NCBI GenBank assembly: GCA_036172665.1
Contig: CM069877.1
Location: 28,235,001 to 28,299,000, forward strand
DNA length: 64,000 nucleotides
Source: Prosopocoilus inquinatus
Taxonomy: Eukaryota; Arthropoda; Insecta; Coleoptera; Lucanidae
Reading direction: 5' to 3'
Of the stretch, positions 10,336 through 21,185 are shown one piece after another. Under the pieces are notes generated by a model. That model was not told the DNA's origin, searched no databases, and saw nothing but the letters and a program-made list of their open reading frames with translations. Each line of letters begins with the position of its first letter. Position 1 is the first letter of the stretch. The position numbers and the translations under genes are program-made.

Positions 10336-10856
10336 AGGTAGCTTTACACGATGCCTCATTTCTTGCATCATGTTGCATGCGTTTATAACGCAATAAAATG
10401 CATGCATGGCTGCATGCGTAATTTTATAGCGCAGCAGGCGATTCTATGGGCATACTATGCATCCCCTTTTTAGTCATCTTTAGACGATGCCGCATTACTT
10501 TTATCTTGATGTAAACATGCGTTTATAGTGTAATGAAACGCGTGCCAGCTTGGTTGCGTTAATTCACAGCGAAGCTTTTTTTAAAGGCAAGGTGACGCGA
10601 TTGATTCCCAAGTTTGATGGGAATCCTTTGCGTTATTTTTGGATTTTTGTTAACCGTACCTTTGCATTCGTCGAACTACAAAGTCACAGACGTCATGGAG
10701 TGGTATAATAAAGAAACACTAAATTTCATCAAGTTATACAGACATGTTTATGGCGTTCCAGTGATATAAATTATAAAAGTGGAGAGTTGAGGGGCGATGA
10801 ATACCTGAATTAGAGGAAAAGTACAACATAATTTCAAAAATTACAACTTTGTTTCA

Positions 10857-10990
10857 TCTGCTCGAAAAACCGTTCATTGTACGATCACGAGCATGCGCAG
10901 TAAACAAATTGGTGTCGTGTTTACTGCGCATGTACTTTTGTTTAATGCGCATGCTCGTGATCTCACAGTGTACGGTTTCTCGACCAGTTG
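10857..10990. repeat. hairpin MITE, about 50-bp arms
   Basis: CTCGAAAAACCGT...GATCACGAGCATGCGCA is repeated inverted as TGCGCATGCTCGTGATC...ACGGTTTCTCGA. The two arms nearly abut. The 75-codon ORF across it is a by-product of the palindrome. Confidence 0.75.
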
Positions 10991-11149
10991 CAACAAAGCT
11001 TGTAGGAGTATTAAAAAAATCAAAAGTCTACGATCTTAGCTGCTTAAGGCGCGCCCTCAGGCGACTAGGGGTTTGACTTTATACTGTATAACGATTTATA
11101 GTAAATGGCCACTGTACTGCTGCCTAGTAAGCTATAATTCACAAAGAGA

Positions 11150-11370
11150 GCCGCCCTGCATGGAATGACTTATTATGTAGAAAACTGGCTTCAATTTGTC
11201 AATCCTAATGTATTTGCGATTATCCTTAGTCCAATCGTTTTGGTTTACAGTGGAATTCCCGAGCTACGCTTTTGCTGAAGAAGCCTCAAATGGGGTTGAA
11301 ACAGCTGCACAGAGGCTGCTCGGGGTTTCACTGCAATCGATGTCATCACAATTTTAAAAAGACTTGCAAC
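11150..11370 (+). mobile_element. hammerhead family A element, decayed and permuted copy
   Basis: The 3' segment (TGCATGG...GACTTATTATGTAG...CAATCCTAATG) is followed directly by the TTGCGA segment and the ribozyme on the same strand. This head-to-tail order is expected if the element can be copied from a circular or tandem template. No clear target duplication. Confidence 0.65.
11261..11322 (+). ncRNA. hammerhead ribozyme, family A copy 2, core broken
   Basis: CTGAAGA, stem II AGCCTC/GGGGTT, GAAA and CAG/CTG are present, but the nucleotides after stem III are CA instead of UC or UA, and inner stem I is mutated (CTTTTG). U16.1 is lost, so it should not cleave. Confidence 0.6.
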
Positions 11371-12234
11371 GACTTTTATAATTATGTGAAAGAAGAAAAT
11401 GATATAATTAAGAATGCAACTTGCAATTGCAACTTTCCATTCATTTTATTAGATTGCTTAAACTTTATTCATCTTTTTTAAGAGTAAAATAAACTATTAC
11501 CAGATCCACTTTTTTCTTATTTAATGCTTAAGCGTCTCATATTAATGCATGGGAATTATGGTAACTCTACAGATACGCAAACTTGCAGCAAAGAGTATGT
11601 GGGCTTGGCGAAATCAGAGGGCAAGGAAAATACTGACATCCAATCAGAGGCTTAGCTGCTGGAACTGTTTCCATGGCAACTGCATTCTATTTTCTTTGTA
11701 TCTGTGAGAAAATTCTTTGTCCATTTTCAAAGTTATGGTGCTTATATTTGATTAAGTTTTTAACAAGAAATACTTAGTAGTGTATTTTTATAGTGAACGT
11801 TCCCGCGACCTTTGAGTAAATGAAGAAGCATTAATTTTCCCCAGTTTTTATTAGCATTTATTCCAAATCTGATAATTTGCACTCAATCAATTTTTTTATT
11901 TTATTACGTTTTACAGACATAAGTTTGCTTTTTATTTCAACACAGCTAATTACGTTGCTTAATGTAAGTACATACCTTTAATAAATCTTTAAACACGTTT
12001 GCAGTGACATTTATAAATAAAATAAGGATAAACTTAAGTAGAAATAAGGTTTTTAAATCCAATGCTATTTATTTCATTCAGTAAACTAGTTTTAATAATT
12101 GCTAAAAAGGATTTTTCTATAAAAAAGACATAGATACTAATTTAAAAAGCCCGCTAATACTTGAAGTTTGCCTGACGAAAACCAGAGGCGCTAATCGTCA
12201 CTTTTGTTGCCAATGTTTAATACGGGATTTACTT

Positions 12235-12515
12235 GGTTGAATTCCTGGCTTCCGGTTGGGACCCCGTTTCTCGGATTTCTTCTACTGCCGACGTTTTGTT
12301 CTCCATTGCAGAAGTACTTCCCCAGGGCTACTGCTGCTGTTGCAGGTGATGGTGCTGCTGCTGTTGCAGGTGATGGTGCTGCTGCTGTTGGTGGTCTTGC
12401 TGCTGCTTCTTGTAAGTCGTTGAGATTGTAGTCTCAACGACTTAACGAGAACGAAATGTCGGCAGTAGAAGAAATCCGAGAAACGCGGTTCCAACCGGAA
12501 GCCAGAAATTCAACC
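12235..12515. repeat. long hairpin enclosing a CTG-rich 24-bp tandem repeat
   Basis: Arms of about 70 bp (12235-12302 and 12446-12515) include GGATTTCTTCTACTGCCGAC and its complement. A second, inner hairpin, TAAGTCGTTGAGA/TCTCAACGACTTA, occupies 12412-12443. Between them GGTGATGGTGCTGCTGCTGT-type units of 24 bp repeat about three times. Confidence 0.75.
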
Positions 12516-12749
12516 GTGGACGACGGCCGTGGAAGCCTTAAACAGGATTTACTTTTCTTTCTTTCATTTCGCTATATACAGTGAAATGAACTCTCCTATA
12601 AACACTTTGACGCATACTTAAGACGCATGCGTCCTTGCCTCCTATTGCATGCTATTATGTGCGTAGATGCATGCTATTGTATGCGTAGATGCAAGCAATT
12701 AGCGCTTGCGTTGTTGCACGAAATGAGGCATCGTGTAAAGCTAGCTTAA

Positions 12750-14841
12750 AAATGCTGACACCTGACAGCAATTCAAGTTGAAACTTTGCGACGCAACTGG
12801 ATTAATCTTCGAAAATCAATGCAAATCTCGGACACTTATTCCGAACTACTGTGTACTCTATGAAATTTCTGAACACAAATAAATATTTTTACACAATGAT
12901 GTTTTTGTTCTGATTTTCTCTTTATTTAAATTCAAATTAAATTATAGACAATATTTTATTTATTTTTTGTAATAGAGAAAACAATATTTAGAAAAAAAAG
13001 ACAAATATATATAATTTTGATTTGCATGACCTTTGTAAATACGCTTCTAACTGATCATATACTTATTCTGAATCACCCTATACTTTATGAAATTTCTGCA
13101 TACGCAAATAAATATTTTCAATAATACTTACATAATCAATAGACTTGAGTACCATTCGGACAGTAACTTTTGTCGCATTCTGATGGTTTACGACTGGTCT
13201 TATGGAGGCATCATAATCGATTAAGATATTGTCCTTTATACGTGAATGTGGATGGTTACTGGACTTGCCATGGAATTCGTAGTCGAAGGCAAAACCTTAA
13301 AATTCCATTTTGAAATTCAGGACGAAGAAGGTAATAATAAAACTTGTCGCGTAATTTTTTTTATTCAGGAACGTTTCTAATTTCTTTTGTTAATCAAGGC
13401 GTAGCAAAATAGAAATCAAACTTACCTCCATTTATTATGAAGAAAATTAAAAGGATAAAATTCATATGCATGTTGCGCTAGCCGAACACAAAGTAGGATT
13501 GTTTGTATTATAATTATTGTAACATAATACAATATCCGCCCCGAATTTCTTGAATTCATTCCGTGTTTAATTACGACCTAATTTTGATGATAACAAAGTC
13601 GCCATTAGACATGTCTACCGATGCTTTTTGAGGGGCGCAAAAGTACAGCGCAAATTTTTTTATTTTAATGTTTGTCATGTACCATTTAATTTCTTTGTTA
13701 TGTAAGGGAGGATCTAGTTGATTTTGTTTTAAATGGTTTCAATAAAAAAATATATACAATAAATTGCACTATTCTTAATCGAATTTAACGAAAAATTTCA
13801 TCATATCAGCATAGGTATTAGCTTAAAATAAATATACTAAATTGAGAATATTCACAGGAATATTGTTTTTTTAACTTTACCGTCCTTGGACAATATGAAG
13901 AAAAAAAATTTTTAATTAAGAACTGCAATATGTATAGGGTCAGTTTTATTAACGTAAACCCACATGTATTATTTTAGTTATCTAATATACCGGGTGCGTT
14001 ATTGATGTCGACTTTATCAATAATCCCTTAACTGTTAATTATAAAAAGGTATCGCCTGTAACTAGTTCTTACTAAATTATTTTCCCCTATACGGCGCGAA
14101 AGAACTTTTATGATTGTAAAAGCAACGTATAACAAATAATGGAATGGTGCTTCGATAATGAACGGGTTTTGAAGAGTTTGTTTCTCCGGCGAAGTGGTTG
14201 ATGAAAATATCTACAGATGATGAAGGCGAAATGGTTTGTCTTTCTGGTTCGGTAGTAACTTTTCAGAAGGCGGTCAAATCCAAGAGGATAGAGTTACCCA
14301 CATACTCTTCTTGGATGGCTACGTGTTCAGGTGAGATGAGTTACTGGAAGTTGCAGTCTTTGCGGGTACGAAGTTGCGGCAGACTCTTACTTGTATGGTT
14401 GACTATATGTAGAAACAGCATTAGCTGGTGTGTACGTGCAAAAGTGCGGGATTTCGCCTAACTACAATAATAGAGCGCTGGGCGAATGAATGTACACAAC
14501 AGAGTACTGCAAGTGGGTAGGTAACATTGGTAGGTAATACTTTAAGGTTAAGCGGGTATTGTACACCAAGTTCTTGGTAATACCGGTGTTCCCCGGTATT
14601 AGGTAACACTTGTTACCGGGACAGTCAAGTTCTAGGTAGATCACCTCTGGTAAAAATCTTTACATGGCACAGCCTTTCTCACAAAACAGTTGTAGAACTT
14701 ATTCCGTAAGAAATCGTAAGAAAGAGTATTAATTCTGTATCAGGTAAGTAAAGTTACCCGTTACCTGTACGTAGCAGGTAGGTATCGCGTCGCTCTACCT
14801 TGTTGTTTAAATCTATTAACCGGTAACTAGGTAGGTATACG
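12750..14841. other. 2.1 kb unassigned
   Basis: A diverged direct repeat of about 65 bp is present at 12832-12896 and 13058-13122 (both contain TATGAAATTTCTG). GGTAGGTAAT-like short repeats occupy 14515-14640. TACCGGGTGCGTT at about 13990 looks like a lone element end. The 87-codon ORF at 14198-14461 (plus) resembles no family I know. Confidence 0.35.
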
Positions 14842-15588
14842 TTGTTCACAAATTTAAAAAACCACCACATGTTGCATTATGTTGGTATAAAACATAAGTC
14901 CCCTATAGAACATTATCAAAATATTAAGTTGGCAATGTATTTGAAGTTTCATGTAAAAGTAATTTGTCATTTTAATTCTACTGTTACAGCATTTATATTC
15001 ATTTTAACAAGTCATTTCAATACCTGGAAAGCAGAGAAATATTTTAAACGTTAAAATCAAACAAGCACTCAACAAATGCTGTGTTGAAAGAAAAACTTGG
15101 CGCCAGATTTAAGCAACCGGCAAATACTTGAGTCTGATGGTTCGTAACTACTTCTTCCTGGTTCTAGAGACTGTTTATATGATTTCAATAGTTTCATGAT
15201 ATATTTTAACTTATGTTCTCGTTTTTTTCTCTGTGTAAATGTAAACATGTAATTACATATCTGCCTGCGTATTTCTACAAAAATTCGTACGTACCTGACA
15301 CAATCGATAATTACAGCTTGTCTATTATAAAATTCTTCACGAACGATATGGTAAAAAACATGAATCTGTCATAATTATTAAATTTAGAACCATAAATCTG
15401 TTCAGAACATATAACCTTGTCATTTATTTCAAACACTACTTGTCAACATGGCTTATCAGTTTGTCGTATAACCATATCGTTTATTTCAAACACTTGCCAA
15501 TTTTGTTACCAAATTTTTCTAGGACGCTGTTGCCGGTTGTATTTTTCACAAGGCAACATCGCTAGTGGTCTTTTAATTTGTGAACAAA
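14842..15588. mobile_element. MITE with GTTCACAAATT termini, long copy
   Basis: GTTGTTCACAAATTTAAAAA at the left end is inverted at the right end (TTTTAATTTGTGAACAA). Most of its terminal sequence matches a 0.3 kb copy at 41931-42226. A segment of about 0.4 kb in the middle is extra, probably a nested insertion. Confidence 0.7.
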
Positions 15589-16254
15589 TTATAATTGTGC
15601 AGTACTCTGGTACACAATAACCTGACTACAATCATAGAGCGCTGGGTTCGTGTGGTTTGTTAATGTCGGACTACAAGGGTGCTTCACATTGTTGAGTGAT
15701 TTGCCAATGTCGGTGCTGGCAAAAAACTGGTTTGAATCGGCTGTGTGCCGATTTTATATCCATCAGATGTAGTGGAGAATCGATAATTCTGCGTCATTGG
15801 ATGGATTGTCGTTCAAATTAGAGGCGATAGTAGCCAATCCTTATTTGACGTCATCCTGACCATTAGGTGTGTTAGTTTTACATTCGACTCAGATCAGTAA
15901 ATATCGTAAGTATACATTTTTAAATACATGGTTACTTCCACTGACATCGCGCAAATGTCAAATTAGACATTTAGCCATTACATACTAGCATTAGCATTCT
16001 AACCTAAATCTCTATTTGATTGATTGATGTAATTGATGTGAGGGAAGCTCACAAAAGTTTCCAAGGTTATTGAGTTCTGTGGTAAAAAGAACACACCTAT
16101 TTGGCTGCTCTTGACGCGTCGTTGCTATAGTAGCTGTCAAAGTGACATCTCTAAACTCTGTTAGCCTGACGTACTTGGCATGTGTCAGATTGACGTCTGT
16201 CACCTTAACGTCGCTCCTTCGGTTGCTAAGTGAAGGACGGAACCCTGCAAAGTC
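15589..16254. other. unassigned stretch
   Basis: No structure recognised apart from the left target duplication of the next element at its right edge. The 130-codon minus ORF ending at 16012 crosses into the ribozyme repeat and is not a gene. Confidence 0.35.
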
Positions 16255-16306
16255 AAATATCTTCAGAAAAATTTTGTGCAAATCGTTTTTGATTGCAGTG
16301 AAAACC

Positions 16307-16370
16307 TCGAGCAGCCTCTGGACAGCTGTTTCAGCCCTGCTTGGGGCTTCTCCAGCAGAAACGTAGCTCC
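16307..16370 (-). ncRNA. hammerhead ribozyme, family A copy 3, core mutated
   Basis: It has the same fold as the other copies, but the first core strand reads CTGGAGA, replacing the invariant A6 by G. Stem I, stem II and GAAA are kept. It is predicted inactive. Confidence 0.7.
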
Positions 16371-16625
16371 ACATTTCCACTGCAAACAAAAACGACTTGT
16401 CCAATTTATTCTCAATTGCGATGTAAGACTGATGAACAGATAAAATAGCGACATCTTACTATCGCCTTTTGACCTGACGTTGCAGTAGGATAGACAAATT
16501 GAAGCGGGATTTGCTCCTAATAAGTCCCCCAGCGATAGTAAGATGTCGCTACTTTATCTGTTCATCACTCTTACATCGCAATTGCGAATAAATTGGACAA
16601 GTCGTTTTTGTTTGCAGTGGAAATG

Positions 16626-16690
16626 TCGAGCTACGTCTCTGCTGAAGAAGCCCCAAGCAGGGCTGAAACAGCTGTCCAGAGGCTGCTCGA
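16626..16690 (+). ncRNA. hammerhead ribozyme, family A copy 4, intact
   Basis: The 65 nt read in order: outer stem I TCGAGC, internal loop TACGT, inner stem I CTCTG, core CTGAAGA, stem II AGCCC with loop CAAGCA and GGGCT, core GAAA, stem III CAG/CTG closed by A15.1-U16.1, C17, inner stem I CAGAG, loop GCT, outer stem I GCTCGA. Every conserved position of a type I hammerhead is met. The palindromic stem III with no loop is as short as those reported for Penelope and retrozyme hammerheads. Predicted cut: after C16676. Confidence 0.88.
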
Positions 16691-16900
16691 GGTTTTCACT
16701 GCAATCAAAAACGATTTGCACAAAATTTTTCTAAAAATTTTCATTATGCTTTGACAGCAAGCATGGCTGCCTTGCATGGGGGACTTATTAGGAGCAAATC
16801 CCGCTTCAATTTGTCTATCCTACTGCAATGTCAGGTCAAAAAGCGATAGTAAGATGTCGCTATTTTATCTGTTAAAATATCTTCCTTTTCAGCAACTATA

Positions 16901-17102
16901 GATGCTTTCTTTTGCTCACAAAATCGTGATCCAAACGTGTTTAGATTCAAAAACAAACGTTCTTTTCTTTGAATCTCTCTATTTTTAAAACTTGTTTGGA
17001 TTAAGTTATAGGTATTTATAAATGAACTATCAATCAAAAATGCAAGTCAGGTGTTTAATTGCAACAACTAAGAAATTCAGATCATCGTACAACAATTTCA
17101 AG
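16901..17102. repeat. dispersed 0.2 kb MITE fragment (GCTTTCTTTCGCTC family)
   Basis: GCTCACAAAATCGTGATCCAAACGTG and the following 150 bp recur at 18233-18391 and, complete with both inverted ends, at 41358-41592. Confidence 0.7.
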
Positions 17103-17394
17103 GTAATACTTACCGAATAAAAATGTGACCACTTCGCGTATCGACATCACGTCACGCTGAAAGTAAAATCACATAGAATCTGCACACCATATTTCGAAAC
17201 GGTCAAATTTACTCACGGCATAACGTCACGCCTGTGCCTGACTTACCTGGCATTTATCGTACCATGATAACGGATGACAATTATTTTAAGATACCCTGCT
17301 CCTTAATTCAGTTTTAAGTGTGTTGTTTATGGCTTAACGGCTTTATAATCTTAAAGAACTATGTAAAAATATAGTGGTTTTAAAGGTGCATTAT

Positions 17395-18100
17395 ACGTGT
17401 TGAATCCTTTGCAATATCTACCTGCGTTTATGGAATAGCTAGTGTTAAGTGTTGAAAAACCAAACTGTTTTTTCCAATAATGTGGCTTAGGTATATCATC
17501 ACAAAACTGGTCACAGATTGTATCTCCCGTAACATGATCGTCATTCGTCATAAATGTGTCTCAGATTTGTGAAATCTTGAAGAATAAAACCAAGATATCA
17601 CAGTTATCACGAATCATTTTTTTGAGAATCACATTGTAACATTCACTTAAATAAAAACGTCTTCCTTGGCGTCTAAAAGAAATATAATATTCTTTAATTA
17701 TATTTTGGGTAGTGCACTGAACATTATTAAAAACGACAACTAAATGTGTTTTTACATTTGATTGTGATATTGTGATGTCATCTTATCTTTAACACAAATT
17801 CTGTTTTTGCGATATCTACCTGCGTTGAGAAATAGTTAGTATTAATGGCTGAAAAGCGAAACGGTTACTTCTAATAATGTATTGTATAGCACAAAACTGG
17901 TCACAGGTCATATCTCCGGTAACATGATCGTTATAAATGTATTTCAGATTTGTGATATCTTGACGTATAAAATCAAGAAATTACAGTTATCACGAATCAT
18001 TTGTTTGGGAATTGCACTGTAAGTTTAACTTAAATAAGAACATATTTCTTTGTGTCTAAAATAAAAATAATATTCTTTAATTACATTATGTGTAGTACAT
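17395..18100. repeat. two tandem copies of a 398-bp repeat
   Basis: ATCTACCTGCGTT...GGTCACAG...TATCTCC(C/G)GTAACATGATCGT recurs with a period of 398 bp (17411 and 17809). Diverged copies occur at 25395-25690 and, permuted, at 30385-30660. It looks like a satellite-type or tandem-derived dispersed repeat. Confidence 0.7.
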
Positions 18101-18232
18101 TCAATATACAGCGAGTCGCTAAAGTTCCCGGAATTATATTTACACGAATTTTATTAATGTTCTCACAGTATTTTTCCAAAAACTGGTAGTTATTTTTTTT
18201 CAATTGTTTTTGTATTTTGAGTTAAGCGACTT

Positions 18233-18391
18233 GGTGTTTTCTTTCGCTCACAAAATCGTGAACCAAACGTGTTTTAATTCAAAAACAGAATTCTTTTTTT
18301 TTTTAATCTCTCCATTTTTAAAACTTGTTTGGATTGAATTATGGTTATTTACAAATGAACTGTCATTCAAAAATTCAAGTCAGGTGTTTTG
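18233..18391. repeat. MITE fragment, GCTTTCTTTCGCTC family
   Basis: Diverged copy of the repeat at 16901-17102 and 41358-41592; the right terminus is missing. Confidence 0.65.
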
Positions 18392-18401
18392 TTAACGTGT
18401 A

Positions 18402-19250
18402 AACGTGTTACAATCAGGGTTGCCGGTTCAGTACTATTGTACTGAATTCGGTCCAAATTTGAAAATTCAGTACGTCAGTACTACTTCTAAAAAAAATTAC
18501 CAGTTTCAGTACAAAATTTCAAATTCCGGTTGCGGGCCTTTTTTTTAGTTAGACAGCAAATAATAAAATTATCATTAAAAGTTAAATCCTGTTTTATTAT
18601 TACTTTCCTGAAACAGTTAGTATAACTTGCTATTTTTAATGAAGTTTACTTTGTGAGGTTATAAAGCGTCAAAAGCCGAGTTGTACGTCATTCTCATACA
18701 AAGAAATTAAAAAAATAAATAAATGGTACTCGTCTCGAAGCGTTATTTTTTTAAATTTGAAATAGCGTAGTGGAGACTAGTATAAGTTAATCAGTTTTAA
18801 AGGACAATTATACAAATGCATTATAATAATGATTTTTCTTATTATTATTATGGTGTCTTTTTTGTATTTTATACCTATTCGAATAGTTGTTTTTTAAAGT
18901 TCATTAATCAAAATCATTAGCTACTTTTTATCTATAACAAAAAATGTATTAAATTAAAAATTTGATATAATATTTTTTATTTAAAACATGAAACTAATAA
19001 TATACAAATAGTTTAATTTTGAATTTTCCGCTTTCAGTACGTTTTCTGCGTATTCAGTACATTTTTTTAGTACGCTTTTCAGAACAGTCGTGGCAATCCT
19101 GGTTACAATTATAGAATTGCACAGGACAGAAACGAAGACGGTCGACATTATTCGGACGATGAATTTTAAGAAATCTACCGTCTACGACGCCGTGAAACGA
19201 TTCAGGGAAACTAGTGGAACCAAGCCGCAACCGCGCTTAAAGTAAACACA
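18402..19250 (+). pseudogene. Tc1/mariner-type transposase HTH fragment, split by an hAT MITE
   Basis: Skipping 18415-19101 and one copy of its 8-bp duplication, the frame reads RVTIIELHRTETKTVDIIRT followed by MNFKKSTVYDAVKRFRETS. This is a helix-turn-helix DNA-binding half of an IS630/Tc1/mariner transposase (pattern TVYxxVKRFRET). Nothing of the catalytic domain follows; a repeated sequence begins at about 19264. It is a relic. Confidence 0.7.
18415..19101. mobile_element. hAT-like MITE with 8-bp duplication
   Basis: Termini CAGGGTTGCC and GGCAATCCTG are inverted, and the perfect 8-bp direct repeat GTTACAAT lies at 18407-18414 and 19102-19109. An 8-bp duplication with CAGNG-type ends is diagnostic of hAT. 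Subterminal CAGTAC repeats are frequent. No ORF. Confidence 0.9.
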
Positions 19251-19263
19251 ACAGTGTCTTTAA

Positions 19264-20206
19264 AACAAATACCGGAACGGTACGCAAAAAGAAAGCAAAC
19301 AGCGAACTCAAATTATATCAATACGCAAAGTGAAGCTACATGCCGTTTTCCGGTAGAAATATTCGAAAATAGAACAAAAATTAGGCCAACCTTATCCCTG
19401 CGCGTGTCGCACGTGGGTCGGAGTGTTAATCAGCTCCAAGGTGTCCGCCGGGACTCACGGGACCGTGCAGAAGCGGGGAATGGCCACCAAAATCATAGAC
19501 TGTTGCCGAAAGCGGCACAGAGGTAAGGATACCCCTTGACTAAAGCCTGTTAGGAAGAAAGATACGCGATAGAAAGTGTCGAAGCGATACAGAACAACCA
19601 ACGACTCACCTGTTCGCAGAACTCCTTGGAAGGGAACAGGCGTAGACAATACGAAAGTATTAATTTTCTTCACGTGCAACGGGTTTAAAACCAGCCAAGA
19701 AAAGCTGTTGATGAATTCCCCAACATCAATTTTTGGGCGAAAACACGCACAAAGACAAGCACATCAACGCGAAACGTGTTGTTGCACCGAGAAGAACGAG
19801 GACAATTCTGTTCTGACAAAATCGCTTCGCGCAGGCGAACGGAAAAAGATGGGGTTAAAACAAGAAGAGATAGGGTGCCTCCGCCAACCGTGATAGAATC
19901 TTACGTCAACGAGGACCAATGGGCTTAAAGACCAGGGTTCAATTTCTGTGTAGCTAACGTGGGAAAGAAATCGCTGATTTCACAATATGATGCAATAATG
20001 CGTAAATCAAAAAAGGCTAAATAAAGCATCTATGCGACCGGAGAATTTAACTTTCGCAACCCAAACTTTTCCTTATCCTAACTTTTACAGGAAAACAAAT
20101 CGGCGGAACGCAAAGAGTTCGCCGGGCGGTCTGCGAAAATTATTTCACGGGGAACAATATACAGGGTGATTCGGGGTCGGACAGAAATTGAACGGTAACA
20201 AATGCC
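19264..20206. repeat. 0.94 kb dispersed repeat, copy 1
   Basis: From GGAACGGTACGCAAAAA to AATTGAACGGTAAC this matches 27228-28126 at roughly 85-90 percent by eye, with small indels including a 28-bp block missing here. Both copies contain CTAAC plus a pyrimidine tract and CAG near the right end, resembling a 3' splice site, and TACAGGGTGATTCGGGG. Short ORFs are not conserved between copies, so it is probably non-coding. Type unknown. Confidence 0.75.
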
Positions 20207-21185
20207 AAACGAGCCGTGACCCGTTAGGGCTTGGGTCATGTAGTAGTCGACTTCTCCTCCTGGTCCATTTTTACAGGTCTTTTATGAAGACCCTGGCCCA
20301 GGCGTCGTAGGCTTCCCAGCGTTTTTGCCATTCTACGAACATCGCTTTCCTAGCTAAGAACTTCGCTTCCTGTCCTTCGATGTAGATCCTCCTGCGTTCT
20401 TCAACTTGCAGCCGTATAGGGGGTATCTCGGCGATCGCTAATGCTGCGTCTGTCGAAACTGTTCTGTATGCGGATGTCACTCTGATGGCCGCCAGTCTGA
20501 CCATTCTATCCCATCAACTCGTGATACTTGTATCTCAAGGCCTTCTCCCATATAGGGGCTGCGTATAGTATAATTGAGGAGACCACTGTTGCCGATTCCT
20601 GGGGGACGCCGCATTTTATTTCGGTGATCCTGCCGTCTGGAGCGACGATCTCTCTTTCTTCCAGGTATGACGAAAATTTAATTCTGCGTCTCCATGACGC
20701 AGAATTAAATGAGATTTTACGTCAAATGCCACCAGTATGGAATACTCTCTATTTTTATCAGCCTTGCTTCTGATTTGCTTGACGATCTCCCGAACTTCTT
20801 CGAGGGCAGTAAGCGTGGATTTCCCTTTCCGCAAATCGTGCTGGTTCTTGCTGATAACGTTTTTGTTATCCAGGTCTTCGATAAGTCTCTCCCTTATGAG
20901 TGTTTCTAGCACTTTCCCTGCACAGTCCAAAAGACATATGGGCCTGTACGTGACCTCTTCGCCATCCTTTTTTGGTTTCTCTGTACGTACCAACTTGGCA
21001 ATTTCCAGATGCGGGGGAAATTGCCATTTCTCCAGCAGCCGTTGTAAACCTTCAGGTAGGCCTCAGGGTTCGCGTCTATTGTTGCCTTAACAACCTCGGG
21101 CGGTATGCCGTCCGGTCTAGGGGCTTTCCCTTTTTTTATTCTGCTGACTGCCTTTTCCAGCTCCTCTTTGGTATCTAGCACTAAT
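20207..21185 (-). pseudogene. R1-type non-LTR retrotransposon ORF2 fragment
   Basis: Reading on the minus strand: RIKKGKAPRPDGIPPEVV (the LINE RT motif KAPGPDGIP), then after a frameshift YRPICLLDCAGKVLETLI and KGKSTLTALEEVREIV, then GVPQESA where GVPQGS is usual. The palm with the YxDD box is deleted: the sequence jumps to YAAPIWEKAL and RVTSAYRTVSTDAALAIAE, the post-RT C-terminal region of R1-like elements. It ends near TQALTGHGSF, against the 0.94 kb repeat. Frameshifts, stops and the deletion make it dead. Confidence 0.82.

Larger units (their letters stand above)
10336..12746. mobile_element. Harbinger-like composite element
   Basis: The ends AGGTAGCTTTACACGATGCC and, inverted, AGCTAGCTTTACACGATGCC match for about 28 bp. 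They are flanked by TAA at 10333-10335 and 12747-12749, the three-base TWA duplication used by PIF/Harbinger elements. Internally there are subterminal repeats rich in GCATGC, a hairpin (10857-10990), a family A insertion (11150-11365) and a large hairpin (12235-12515). No transposase is visible, so it would be non-autonomous. The superfamily call rests on the duplication only. Confidence 0.55.
16265..16874. mobile_element. hammerhead family A element, head-to-head double copy
   Basis: A 610-bp insertion flanked by the 10-bp direct repeat AAATATCTTC (16255-16264 and 16875-16884). A minus-strand monomer (16265-16531) meets a plus-strand monomer (16532-16874) head to head. The segment GCGATAGTAAGATGTCGC occurs at both ends of the plus unit, 311 bp apart, which sets the monomer length. 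Each monomer has one ribozyme. Confidence 0.88.

Noticed and set aside
16543..16734. ORF starting MSLLYLFITLTSQLRINW, repeated at 16263-16454 and in part at 36898-37188 and 59567-59842.
   Set aside because: It recurs only because the ribozyme repeat recurs; frames differ between copies and are open through short length, so it is not a protein gene.
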